This document shows positions 51,190 to 59,030 of a stretch of 64,000 nt of DNA, one piece after another. Made by a program: the position numbers and the translations under genes. The notes beneath the pieces are model-generated. The model had not been told where the DNA came from, did no database searches, and was given only the letters and a program-made list of their open reading frames with translations. Position 1 is the first letter of the stretch; each line of letters opens with the position of its first letter. The DNA lies in the NCBI RefSeq assembly GCF_006717045.1, contig NZ_VFPH01000002.1, forward strand, positions 2,294,001 to 2,358,000. The letters are read 5' to 3'. This DNA is from Pseudonocardia cypriaca (GTDB taxonomy: Bacteria; Actinomycetota; Actinomycetes; Mycobacteriales; Pseudonocardiaceae).

Positions 51190-52167
51190 ATGGCGCGCCT
51201 GCTCAGCACCGACGCGGTGGACGCGCGGGAGCGGTTGGCGTACTGGAACGAGGCCGTCTCAGACACCTACGTCCGGCTCGACACCACCGCGCCGGGCCGC
51301 GACGTCGTCGGGGAGATCCGGGCCGACTCACTCGCCACGCTGGAGCTCTCCCGCGTCACCGCCACCGCGCAGCACGTCCGGCGCACGCCGTCGCTCATCG
51401 CGGCGGCGGCCGAGGACTACTTCCTCGTGAGCATCCAGACCAGGGGCGCGGGCGCCCTGGTGCAGGACGGGCGCACCGCGGCGCTGGCGCCTGGCGACTT
51501 CGCCCTCTACGACTCCACCCGGCCGTACGAGCTGCACTTCGACGCGCAGTTCCAGCAGTACGTGCTCATGCTCCCCGGCCCGACCCTGCGCTCGCAGCTG
51601 CGGCGGGTGCAGGAGCTCACGGCGCGCGGCGTCCGCGGCTCCCGCGGGGCCGGGCACCTGATGATCGAGATGATCCGGACGCTCGCCACCGACATCGAGG
51701 TGCTCGAGCCGGCCGCGGCGGCGGCCGTGGCGCAGAGCGTGGAGCACATCGTCGTGGCCGGTCTGAGCTCCCTCGCCCCCGGAGCACCCGCCCCGGAGCC
51801 GGAGCTGGCCGCTCGTCGCGAGCAGATCAAGGCGTGCGCCCGTACCCGGCTGCGCGACCCCGGCCTCACGGTGGCCGCGATCGCCGCCACGCTGCACACC
51901 TCGGTGAGCACGCTGCACCGGGCGTTCGCCGGGGAGCCGTGCTCGATCGCGGAGTGGATCTGGGCGAAGCGCCTCGACGCGGTGCGCGCCGACCTCTGCG
52001 ACCCCGCCCTGCGTCACCGCACGATCAGCGACCTGGCCTTCTCGTGGGGCTTCGTCGACGCGTCGCACTTCAGCCGGGCGTTCAAGGCCCGGTTCGGGTG
52101 CACCGCACGCGACGTCCGTCAGGCGGGCGGCAGCACCACGAACTGGCGCAACGACAGGTCGACGTAG
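51190..52167 (+). CDS. AraC-family regulator, NitR-like
   Basis: A 325-residue regulator. The N-terminal domain (residues about 20-180; VSIQTRGAGALVQDGRTAALAPGDFALYDSTRPYELHF) is the AraC_binding_2 type found in NitR and FeaR, which bind nitriles or aromatic aldehydes. The C-terminal double helix-turn-helix reads LTVAAIAATLHTSVSTLHRAFAGE and TISDLAFSWGFVDASHFSRAFKARFGCTARDVR. Regulators of this group activate nitrilase and aldoxime dehydratase operons, as found 830 bases away on the opposite strand. Its last 49 bases overlap the convergent proA gene. Confidence 0.85.
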   Translation: MARLLSTDAVDARERLAYWNEAVSDTYVRLDTTAPGRDVVGEIRADSLATLELSRVTATAQHVRRTPSLIAAAAEDYFLVSIQTRGAGALVQDGRTAALAPGDFALYDSTRPYELHFDAQFQQYVLMLPGPTLRSQLRRVQELTARGVRGSRGAGHLMIEMIRTLATDIEVLEPAAAAAVAQSVEHIVVAGLSSLAPGAPAPEPELAARREQIKACARTRLRDPGLTVAAIAATLHTSVSTLHRAFAGEPCSIAEWIWAKRLDAVRADLCDPALRHRTISDLAFSWGFVDASHFSRAFKARFGCTARDVRQAGGSTTNWRNDRST

Positions 52168-53381
52168 GTCACGGGGCCACGCGGGCCCGGCGTGTGGTCG
52201 ACGTTGATGCCGGTCTCGGGCAGGCCGAGCAGCTTGTAGCCGTCGAGCAGCCGGGTGGTGGTGTTCCAGAAGACGCCGGTGCCGGTGTACGCGTCGATGA
52301 ACGCGGTGGCGGCCGCCTCGTCCGTTGCGCAGACGGAGGCCGCGAGCCCGGACGTCTCCCGGATCGCGGTGGCCGCGGCGTCCACCGGGCCGTCCACCGG
52401 TGTGACCGTGACGTGCGCCTCGGCGCCCGAGTCGAGGGCCCACTCGTGGCCGAGGGGGTGGGTGTGCGGGGGCAGGCTCGGTGTGATCTGCCGGGCGCGC
52501 AGCGCCTCCTCGGCAACCGGCCACAGCCGGCCGTACGCGGGGCGGTCGATCAGCAGCAGGTTGAGGCGGTTGCAGACGCCGAGCCGGTCGGTGCTCTCCG
52601 TGACCAGCCGCGTGACGTCGGCCGGGTCGGCGCTCGCGTCCAGGTAGAGGACGCCGCCGCCGTCGGCGTGGGCGAGGACCCGGGTGCCAGCGGTGGCGCC
52701 GAGCGCGGACAGCTTGCGGGTGACCTCGCCGCTGCCCCGCACCACGACGAGCGGGACGAGGTCGGGCAGCCCGACCAGCGCCTCCGCGCCTGCGTGGCCG
52801 GGCGTGGGGACGAGCTGCACGGCGGCGGGCGGCACGCCGTTGCGCTCGAGGGCAGGCGCGATCACGAGCTCGACGAGGGCGCGGGCGGAGCCGAGCGCGG
52901 CCGAGCCGGTGCGCAGCACGGCGGCGCTGCGTGCCTTCAGCACCTGGGACGCCACGTCGACGGTGACGTTCGGGCGGGCCTCGAACACCGCCCCGATCAC
53001 GCCGACCGGCACCCGCCGCTCGTAGACCCGCTCACCGCTCGGCAGCGTGCGCACCTCGCGCTCGGCGGGCGGCTCCGGCGTGCCGGCGAGCACCTCGAGC
53101 TGGGTGGCCATGTCGGCCAGCCGCTCCGGGGTGAGCCGCAGCCGGTCGAGCAGGCCGGCGGCCATCCCACCCCGCTCGGCAGCGGCGACGTCCGTGGCGT
53201 TGGCGGCCAGCAGGTCGGACTCCCGCTCCCGCAGCAGCTCTGCCGCGGTGCGCAGGGCGGCGTCGACCGCAGCGCCACCCGCGGCACGCACCCCCGGCGC
53301 GGCCGCGGCGGCGCGCTGGGCGGCCTCCCGCACCGCGGTGGCCTCGGGGGTCTCGGTCGGGGTGGTGGTGCTGGTGCTCAC
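52119..53381 (-). CDS. proA: Gamma-glutamyl phosphate reductase
   Basis: Second enzyme of proline biosynthesis, reducing glutamyl phosphate to glutamate semialdehyde with NADPH. In the 420-residue protein, VPVGVIGAVFEARPNVTVDVA is the ProA signature, LVVVRGSGEVTRKLS follows, and the catalytic Cys270 is in TDRLGVCNRLN. The C-terminus (RGPVTYVDLSLRQFVV) is complete. proB is not adjacent. The 3' end overlaps the convergent AraC-family gene. A complex hairpin lies upstream of its ATG. Confidence 0.95.
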   Translation of the reverse strand: MSTSTTTPTETPEATAVREAAQRAAAAAPGVRAAGGAAVDAALRTAAELLRERESDLLAANATDVAAAERGGMAAGLLDRLRLTPERLADMATQLEVLAGTPEPPAEREVRTLPSGERVYERRVPVGVIGAVFEARPNVTVDVASQVLKARSAAVLRTGSAALGSARALVELVIAPALERNGVPPAAVQLVPTPGHAGAEALVGLPDLVPLVVVRGSGEVTRKLSALGATAGTRVLAHADGGGVLYLDASADPADVTRLVTESTDRLGVCNRLNLLLIDRPAYGRLWPVAEEALRARQITPSLPPHTHPLGHEWALDSGAEAHVTVTPVDGPVDAAATAIRETSGLAASVCATDEAAATAFIDAYTGTGVFWNTTTRLLDGYKLLGLPETGINVDHTPGPRGPVTYVDLSLRQFVVLPPA

Positions 53382-53420
53382 GGGAGAAGGTTGCCACGCG
53401 GTCGGGCGGCTCCGCCCGGA

Positions 53421-53476
53421 GGTTCAGGAAAGCCACATTCCTGAACCTGGAGTACAGCAACGTGGCTTTCCTGAAC
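53421..53476. repeat. Hairpin repeat with alternative pairing (family member iii)
   Basis: GTTCAGGAAAGCCAC (53422-53436) pairs with its complement at 53462-53476. Alternatively GGTTCAGGAA (53421) pairs with TTCCTGAACC at 53438-53447. The AAAGCCAC core is common to the hairpin at 50468. It lies between the MetE-like gene and proA. Confidence 0.7.
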
Positions 53477-53492
53477 TTCGCGGCGCCGCGAG

Positions 53493-54611
53493 TCAGGCCT
53501 TGGCCAGTGCGGCGCCTTCGGTGAGGGCCCGCAGCTTCGCCCACGCGATGCGCGGGTCCACGCCGTCCTCGCTGACCGCGAGGGTGGCCATCCCGCAGTC
53601 GGTGGAGGCGAGCACGCGGTCGGGGCCGACGATCCGCGCGTAGTGCTCGATCCGCTGGGCGACGAGCTCGGGGTGCTCCACGTAGTTGGTGGTGCTGTCG
53701 ATCACGCCGGGCATGAGGACGAGGTCGTCCGGGAGGTCGGCGTCGGCGAGGACCGCCCACTCGTGGCCGTGCCGGGGGTTCGCTCCCTCGAAGGACAGCG
53801 TGCCGACGCGCGCGGTGAGCAGGACGTCCAGGATCTCGCGCAGCGGCACGTCGCGGTGGTGCGGCCCCTCGTAGTTGCCCCAGCAGACGTGCAGCCGCAC
53901 GCGCTCGCGGGGGACGTCGCGCAGCGCGCTGTTGAGCGCGGCGATGTTCTCCTCCATGCGCGCGCGGTGGGCGCGCAGGCCGTCCTCCCCGTCGGGGAAG
54001 CCGGCGCGGCCTGACGCGAGGTCGGGGCAGTCGACCTGCAGCATGAGGCCGGCGCGGACGATCGCGCCGTACTCCGTCTTCATCGCGTCGGCGAGCGCCG
54101 CGAGGTAGGTGGTGCGGTCGGCGTGGTGCTCGTCGTCGACGAACAACGCGATCACGCCGGGCGATGCGGCGGTGAGGAACGCCTCCCCCGCCCCGGCGGC
54201 GTCGGCGGCGGAGCGCAGGGCGGCGATGTCGGCCTCGACCGGCGCGGTGTCCGGGTAGGTGACCGGGCCCCGGCAGACGGGGATGACGAAGTCGCGCGAC
54301 GCGGCCTGCCGGGCGAGCCGCTCGGCGTACTCCGGGAAGCCGTCGAGCGCCGCGTTGGGGCGGGGCTCGCGCTCGACCGCCTCCAGCCCGGTGATCCGCG
54401 ACCGCACGTACGTGACGTAACTGATCTTGCCGAGCTCGCCGTCGTTGACGACGTCGAGGCCCGTCTCCACCTGCCTGCGCACGCACCCGGCAACCGCGTC
54501 GCGCACCGCGGCCGGGTCGAGCTCGGGCCCGCCGCGCTCGCGCTCGGCGATGGCCGCGAGCAGGTGGGCGGGACGCGGCAGGCTCCCGGTGTGCGTCGTC
54601 CTGACCGGCAT
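53493..54611 (-). CDS. Methionine synthase II (MetE C-terminal domain) family protein
   Basis: A 372-residue protein corresponding to the catalytic C-terminal half of MetE. It starts THTGSLPRP, and the zinc-ligand segments are recognisable as RVRLHVCWGNYEGPHH (His and Cys) and STDCGMATL (Cys). The N-terminal half of full-length MetE is missing, as in the many stand-alone homologues that accept simple methyl donors or act in unrelated C1 chemistry. The true reaction is unknown. ATG at 54611 is divergent from the MFS gene. Confidence 0.82.
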   Translation of the reverse strand: MPVRTTHTGSLPRPAHLLAAIAERERGGPELDPAAVRDAVAGCVRRQVETGLDVVNDGELGKISYVTYVRSRITGLEAVEREPRPNAALDGFPEYAERLARQAASRDFVIPVCRGPVTYPDTAPVEADIAALRSAADAAGAGEAFLTAASPGVIALFVDDEHHADRTTYLAALADAMKTEYGAIVRAGLMLQVDCPDLASGRAGFPDGEDGLRAHRARMEENIAALNSALRDVPRERVRLHVCWGNYEGPHHRDVPLREILDVLLTARVGTLSFEGANPRHGHEWAVLADADLPDDLVLMPGVIDSTTNYVEHPELVAQRIEHYARIVGPDRVLASTDCGMATLAVSEDGVDPRIAWAKLRALTEGAALAKA

Positions 54612-54635
54612 GCGGACCCCCCGCCGCAAACGAGT

Positions 54636-54666
54636 TTGACCTGTACCCCTGTTGAGGTTGCACCAT
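54636..54666 (+). promoter_or_regulatory. SoxR-type promoter and box before the MFS gene
   Basis: TTGACC (54636-54641), a 19-base spacer, and CACCAT (54661-54666), with the GTG start seven bases later. The box ACCTGTACCCCTGTTGAGGT (54639-54658) has complementary ends ACCT/AGGT and stands at the same place relative to the -35 as the box beside soxR. CAAACGAGTTTG (54627-54638) is an additional small palindrome. Confidence 0.55.
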
Positions 54667-54673
54667 CGTCGGC

Positions 54674-56059
54674 GTGACCGCAGCCCAGACCCCCAGCGCC
54701 GTCCGCGACGAACTGTTCGGACCGAGCCGGCGCGCGACGACGATCGGCATCGTCCTCCTGATCAGTCTCATCGCGTTCGAGGCGATGGGGGTGAACACCG
54801 CGATGCCGGCGCTCGTCGCCGACCTCGGCGGCGTCGCGCTCTACGCGTGGCCGTTCGTGTCGTTCATGGCCGCGTCGGTGTTCGCCACGGTGCTCGGTGG
54901 CCGCTGGTGCGACCGGGCGGGCCCGCGGGTGCCGCTGGTGGTGTCGCCGCTGATGTTCGGCGCCGGCCTGCTGGTCGCCGGCACGGCCACGACCATGGCC
55001 CAGCTCCTCGTGGGCCGCGTGCTGCAGGGCGCGGGTGCCGGGATGTCCAGCGTGGCGATCTTCGTGCTGATCGCGGCGGTGTACCCGGAGCGGGCCCGGC
55101 CCGCGGTGTTCGGCCTCATCTCCTCGGCGTGGGTGCTCCCGGCGCTGCTCGGGCCGCCGGTGTCCGGGCTGGTCACGCAGACCCTCTCCTGGCACTGGGT
55201 GTTCCTCGGGCTGGTCCCCCTCGTCCTGGTCGCCACCGCGCTCGTGGTGCCCGCGGTGCGCACGCTGACGCCGCCGGAGCAGGGGGTCGGTGCCGTCCGC
55301 CGCGGCGTGGTGCCCGCGGCGTTCGCGGCCTCCCTCGGGGTGGCCGCACTGAGCTGGGCCTCGCAGCACGCGTCGGTGCTCGCCGCCGTCGTGGCCGTCG
55401 CCTCGGTCGCGGTGCTCGTCCCCGCGCTCGTGCGGCTCTTCCCGCGCGGGGTGTTCCGGCTGGGGCGCGGGATCCCCACGGTCGTCGCCTCGCGCGGCCT
55501 GCTCGCGGGCGTGTTCTTCACGATCAACTCGTACCTGCCGCTCATGCTCGAGGCGACGCACGGCTGGTCGCTGGCCGCGGCCGGGATCCCGCTGATCGTC
55601 GGCGCGCTGGCCTGGTCGGGGGCGTCGGCGTGGCAGGGCAGGCATCCCGACCTGCCGCGCACCACGCTGCTGCGCGTCGGCTTCTGCGGGGTCACCGTCG
55701 GCGCCGCCGGCATGCTGCTGGTCGCCCCGTCGTGGGGGATCCCGTGGCTGGCCCTGCCGTTCTGGGCGATCGCAGGGCTCGGGATGGGCCTCGGGTTCTC
55801 GTCGGTGTCGTTCCTGCTGCTCCAGCAGTCCGAGGCGCACGAGACCGGCTTCCACACCTCGGCCGCCCAGATCGCCGACCAGCTCGGCACCGCCATCCTG
55901 ATCGGCGCGGGCGGCGCGGTGCTCGCGCTGCTCGGCACGCCGGCGGCGGCGCTGCCGGTGCTGATCGCGGTGCTCGTGGCGCTGGGGCTGATCGGCGTGT
56001 TCGGCGCGGCGCGGGCGGCTCAGCCCGGATCGGCGAACACCACCACGTTGTCGGAGTAG
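54674..56059 (+). CDS. Major facilitator superfamily transporter (drug efflux type)
   Basis: A 461-residue membrane protein with about 12-14 helices. Helix 1 region ISLIAFEAMGVNTAMPALVADLGGV is typical of the DHA2 group. RWCDRAGPRVPL is the loop 2-3 motif and VGRVLQGAGAGMSSVAIFVLIAAVYPERARPAVFG the motif-D-like segment. The start is a GTG immediately behind a MerR/SoxR-type promoter. Export of a toxic or redox-active compound is inferred. Its 3' end overlaps the convergent sortase gene by 40 bases. Confidence 0.88.
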   Translation: MTAAQTPSAVRDELFGPSRRATTIGIVLLISLIAFEAMGVNTAMPALVADLGGVALYAWPFVSFMAASVFATVLGGRWCDRAGPRVPLVVSPLMFGAGLLVAGTATTMAQLLVGRVLQGAGAGMSSVAIFVLIAAVYPERARPAVFGLISSAWVLPALLGPPVSGLVTQTLSWHWVFLGLVPLVLVATALVVPAVRTLTPPEQGVGAVRRGVVPAAFAASLGVAALSWASQHASVLAAVVAVASVAVLVPALVRLFPRGVFRLGRGIPTVVASRGLLAGVFFTINSYLPLMLEATHGWSLAAAGIPLIVGALAWSGASAWQGRHPDLPRTTLLRVGFCGVTVGAAGMLLVAPSWGIPWLALPFWAIAGLGMGLGFSSVSFLLLQQSEAHETGFHTSAAQIADQLGTAILIGAGGAVLALLGTPAAALPVLIAVLVALGLIGVFGAARAAQPGSANTTTLSE

Positions 56060-56805
56060 TGCCGGGTGCGGCGGTCGAACGCACCGCCGCACGTGATCAG
56101 CACCAGGCGGGGCGGGCCGCCCGCGGCGAACACCTCGCGCGGCAGCTCCGCCTTCGCGTACTGGCGGCGGGCGCTCACGCGGTAGCCCACGGAGCGGCCG
56201 TCCGCCCCGAGCAGGACGATCTCCTCGCCCTCCGCGACCTGCCGCAGGACGGCCAGCGCACCGAGCCCGCCCGCGAGGGAGTCGACGTGCCCGGCGAGCA
56301 CCGTCGTCCCGCCTGCGCCGCCTGCGAGGGCGCTCGGCGACCACCAGCCCACGGTGGAGGGCGGTTCGGGCACCACGAGCGCGCCCTCCGGTCCCGTCGG
56401 CACGGCGACGACGGGAGCGCGCAGGTCGCGCGAGGGCAGCGCGAGCTCGACTGGCGGCGTGCCCGCCCGGACCGGCTCCGATGCGGGGGCCTCACCGGCG
56501 ACCAGCCGGGCGAGCACGCCGTCGACGACGGGTGCCGGTGCGAACGGGTTCACCACTGCCCGCACGGCCCCGACCGGGGAGTCGAACGGCGTCGCGTCCG
56601 GCGCGGGCCCCGGGCCGAGCATGGCCGCCCCGCCCACGAGGCACATCCCGCCCGCGACGGCAAGAGCGCGGGCGAGGCGAGCGTCGCGTGGACCACGGCC
56701 CACGGCGGCCGGGCGGTCCGCGATCGGGGCGCGATGGCGCCCCACCGCCTCGTCGATCGCGGGGCGTACCCCCTCGAGGACGGCGGTGCCCGCGCGGGGC
56801 GTCAC
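56020..56805 (-). CDS. Class F sortase
   Basis: A 261-residue cysteine transpeptidase. A single N-terminal membrane helix (ARALAVAGGMCLVGGAAML) anchors an extracellular domain with the catalytic His in TTVLAGHVDSLAGG, Cys in LVLITCGGAFD and a C-terminal Arg in RRTRHYSDN. Class F enzymes of actinobacteria attach proteins with LPxTG-like sorting signals to the wall. GTG at 56805 overlaps the stop of the upstream lipoprotein gene, showing a common operon. Confidence 0.88.
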   Translation of the reverse strand: MTPRAGTAVLEGVRPAIDEAVGRHRAPIADRPAAVGRGPRDARLARALAVAGGMCLVGGAAMLGPGPAPDATPFDSPVGAVRAVVNPFAPAPVVDGVLARLVAGEAPASEPVRAGTPPVELALPSRDLRAPVVAVPTGPEGALVVPEPPSTVGWWSPSALAGGAGGTTVLAGHVDSLAGGLGALAVLRQVAEGEEIVLLGADGRSVGYRVSARRQYAKAELPREVFAAGGPPRLVLITCGGAFDRRTRHYSDNVVVFADPG

Positions 56806-57533
56806 GCCGCCCGGCGCCGCCACCACAGCGCGCCGGAGAGCAGCAGGGCCCCGAGCCCGACCAGGACGATCGCGGCCGGCGTCACATCGCCTGCGGCCTG
56901 CCCGCCGCTCCCCGCGTCGACGGCCCCGGGGGTGGCGGCACCGGCCGGAGCAGAAGCCTGCCGGAGCTCTTCGGCAGTCGAGTCGAGGCGCTTCAGCGCA
57001 TCCTGCGCGGCGGCCTTGGCCTGGTCCGAGGCGTCCTCGTCGGCGAGGACGGCGTTCGCCGCCTCTCGCACCTGCTGCTGGAACCGGCCGGCGGCCCGCA
57101 GCCACGCCTGGTCGAACTGCTCCCCGCTGCGGGCGCGCAGATCGGCGAGGGTGGCCTGCTGCTCCGCGGTCGGCTCGGTGGCGAGGATGCCCCCCACGCT
57201 GGCCTTGAACCGGTCGAGAACCGCCTGCCCGTCGGTGGAGTACTGCGCGCTGAGCGTCCGGACGTCCTGGGCGCTGCCCTGCGCCTGGCCGAGGCCGCCG
57301 AGAGCCGCGATCGCCGACGCGGCCGAACCCGCTGCCCCGAGCGTGTTGTTCGCGCCCATGCCGAGGGCGGCGTTCAGCCCACCCGGTGTGCCGGGCTGAT
57401 CGGGCGCGATCGGCGTCGCTTCTTGAGGCTGGTCGGGCGAACCGCATGCGGTGACGGCGCCGAAGACGATGCCGATCACGGCGAGCACGGCAACCGCGTT
57501 CGCGACGACCTGCCGGATGGGACGGGTGCGCAC
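56802..57533 (-). CDS. Lipoprotein with a C-terminal membrane anchor, partner of the sortase
   Basis: A 243-residue exported protein. It has an N-terminal lipobox (VTAC; Cys about residue 29) after a signal helix. A mature helical domain of DUF4142-like type follows (AQDVRTLSAQYSTDGQAVLDRFKASVGG; EEQFDQAWLRAAGRF-like). The C-terminus ends in a hydrophobic helix plus RRRAA (PAAIVLVGLGALLLSGALWW). The dual anchoring is odd. The last part resembles a sortase sorting signal without a recognisable LPxTG or LAxTG. GTG at 57533 follows GAAGGAGGAG. Co-transcribed with the sortase. Confidence 0.75.
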   Translation of the reverse strand: MRTRPIRQVVANAVAVLAVIGIVFGAVTACGSPDQPQEATPIAPDQPGTPGGLNAALGMGANNTLGAAGSAASAIAALGGLGQAQGSAQDVRTLSAQYSTDGQAVLDRFKASVGGILATEPTAEQQATLADLRARSGEQFDQAWLRAAGRFQQQVREAANAVLADEDASDQAKAAAQDALKRLDSTAEELRQASAPAGAATPGAVDAGSGGQAAGDVTPAAIVLVGLGALLLSGALWWRRRAA

Positions 57534-57626
57534 GGCTCCTCCTTCGTCGGATGACACCGAGCACGTTTGCTCCATCCGGGTCGAGCCGCTGCCGAAACCG
57601 GGGAAGTCCGCCCCAATGTGTGTCGC

Positions 57627-59030
57627 TCAGGTGGGTCGCGGGGCCGGGGCGAGGTGCACGACCTTCACCGCCGTCATCTCGTCGAGCAGCTCGGGGCCGA
57701 ACCCGAAGCCCGAACCGCTGTCGCCGCGCGGCTGGGACGCCCCACCGGGCGCACCGCCGAACACGTTGTTGACCTTGACCGTGCCGACCGGCAGCTCGCG
57801 CCACGCGCGCTGCGCGTGCTCCATGTCGGAGGTGAGGACGGTGGCGGCGAGGCCGTAGCGGTCGGCGCTCGCCTCCTGCAACGCGGTGGGGAAGTCGCGC
57901 ACGACCCGGACCGGGGCGACCGGACCGAACGTCTCCTCGCTCATCACCGCCATGGCCGGGACGCACCCGATCAGCACGGTGGGCGGGTAGAACGCGCCGG
58001 GCCCGCCCGGGATCGCGCCGCCGGTCAGGGCGTGCGCACCGGCGTCGAGCGCCCCCTGGACGTGCCCGTGCACGTGCTCGCGGTGCGCCCGGTCGACGAG
58101 CGGACCGATCCGATCCGCCCACTGCCGCGCCTCCCCCACGAGCGCCTCGATGAACGCGTCGGCCTCGGCGGCGTGCACGAAGATCCGCTCGACGGACACG
58201 CAGATCTGCCCCGCGTTGGCGAACGCTCCGAGCGCGGCCTGCGCGGCGGCCCACCCCGGGTCGACTCCCGCGTCGACGATCAGCGGGTCGTTCCCGCCGT
58301 TCTCCAGCAGCGGGCGGGCACCGGTGCGGGCGCAGGCCTCGGTGATGGCGCGGCCGGTCGCGGAGCTGCCGACGTGCGCCACGACGTCGACCGGCGCCGA
58401 GGCGAGCCGGGCGCCGACCGCGCCGTCCCCGTCGACGATCTCGAGGACGCCGGGCGGCAGGGCTGCTGCCACCAGCTCGGCGAACCGGCGCCCGGTCTGC
58501 GGGCAGCGCTCGCTCGGCTTGTGGACGACGGTGTTGCCGGTGACGACCGCGGCCCCGATCAGCCCGGCCGCCACTGCCACCGGGTCGTTCCACGGCGTCA
58601 GCACGGCCACGACACCCCGCGGCTCGGGGACCATCAGGTCGGCGGCGTCCCAGGCACCGTGCAGGCTGCGGCCGCGGTGCACCGGCCCGAGCTCGGCGTA
58701 CTGCACGAGCGTGCCGATGCCCGCGTCGACGCCACCACGGGCGTCCTCCACCGGCTTGCCGGTCTCCCGGGAGTTCAGGGCGGCGAGCTCGTCGGCGGCC
58801 TCGCGGACGGCGGCAGCGGCGGCGTGCAGGGCGGCCCCGCGCTCCGCCGCCGGCGTGCGGGCCCAATCGGACGCGGCGCGCCGAGCGGACGCGACGGCCT
58901 CGTCGCACCGCTCGGGCGTGGCGATCGGGACGCGCCCGACCACCTCGTCGGTGCGCGGGTCGAGGACGGTCAGCTCACGGTTCTCCAGCACGGTCACCGA
59001 GGAGCAGTACCCGCCCCCGAACTGGATCAC
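57627..59030 (-). CDS. Aldehyde dehydrogenase family protein
   Basis: A 467-residue NAD(P)-dependent dehydrogenase. Catalytic residues are Cys277 (FANAGQICVSVERI) and Glu243 (LLENGGNDP), with the nucleotide segment LTPWNDPVAVAAGLIGAAVVTGNTVVHKPSE. The usual LGGxxP appears as NGGNDP, a departure from succinate-semialdehyde or betaine aldehyde dehydrogenases. GTG at 59030 overlaps the TGA of the upstream membrane protein gene (GTGA). A GTG at 58997 would shorten the N-terminus by 11 residues. The substrate is unknown. Confidence 0.88.
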   Translation of the reverse strand: MIQFGGGYCSSVTVLENRELTVLDPRTDEVVGRVPIATPERCDEAVASARRAASDWARTPAAERGAALHAAAAAVREAADELAALNSRETGKPVEDARGGVDAGIGTLVQYAELGPVHRGRSLHGAWDAADLMVPEPRGVVAVLTPWNDPVAVAAGLIGAAVVTGNTVVHKPSERCPQTGRRFAELVAAALPPGVLEIVDGDGAVGARLASAPVDVVAHVGSSATGRAITEACARTGARPLLENGGNDPLIVDAGVDPGWAAAQAALGAFANAGQICVSVERIFVHAAEADAFIEALVGEARQWADRIGPLVDRAHREHVHGHVQGALDAGAHALTGGAIPGGPGAFYPPTVLIGCVPAMAVMSEETFGPVAPVRVVRDFPTALQEASADRYGLAATVLTSDMEHAQRAWRELPVGTVKVNNVFGGAPGGASQPRGDSGSGFGFGPELLDEMTAVKVVHLAPAPRPT

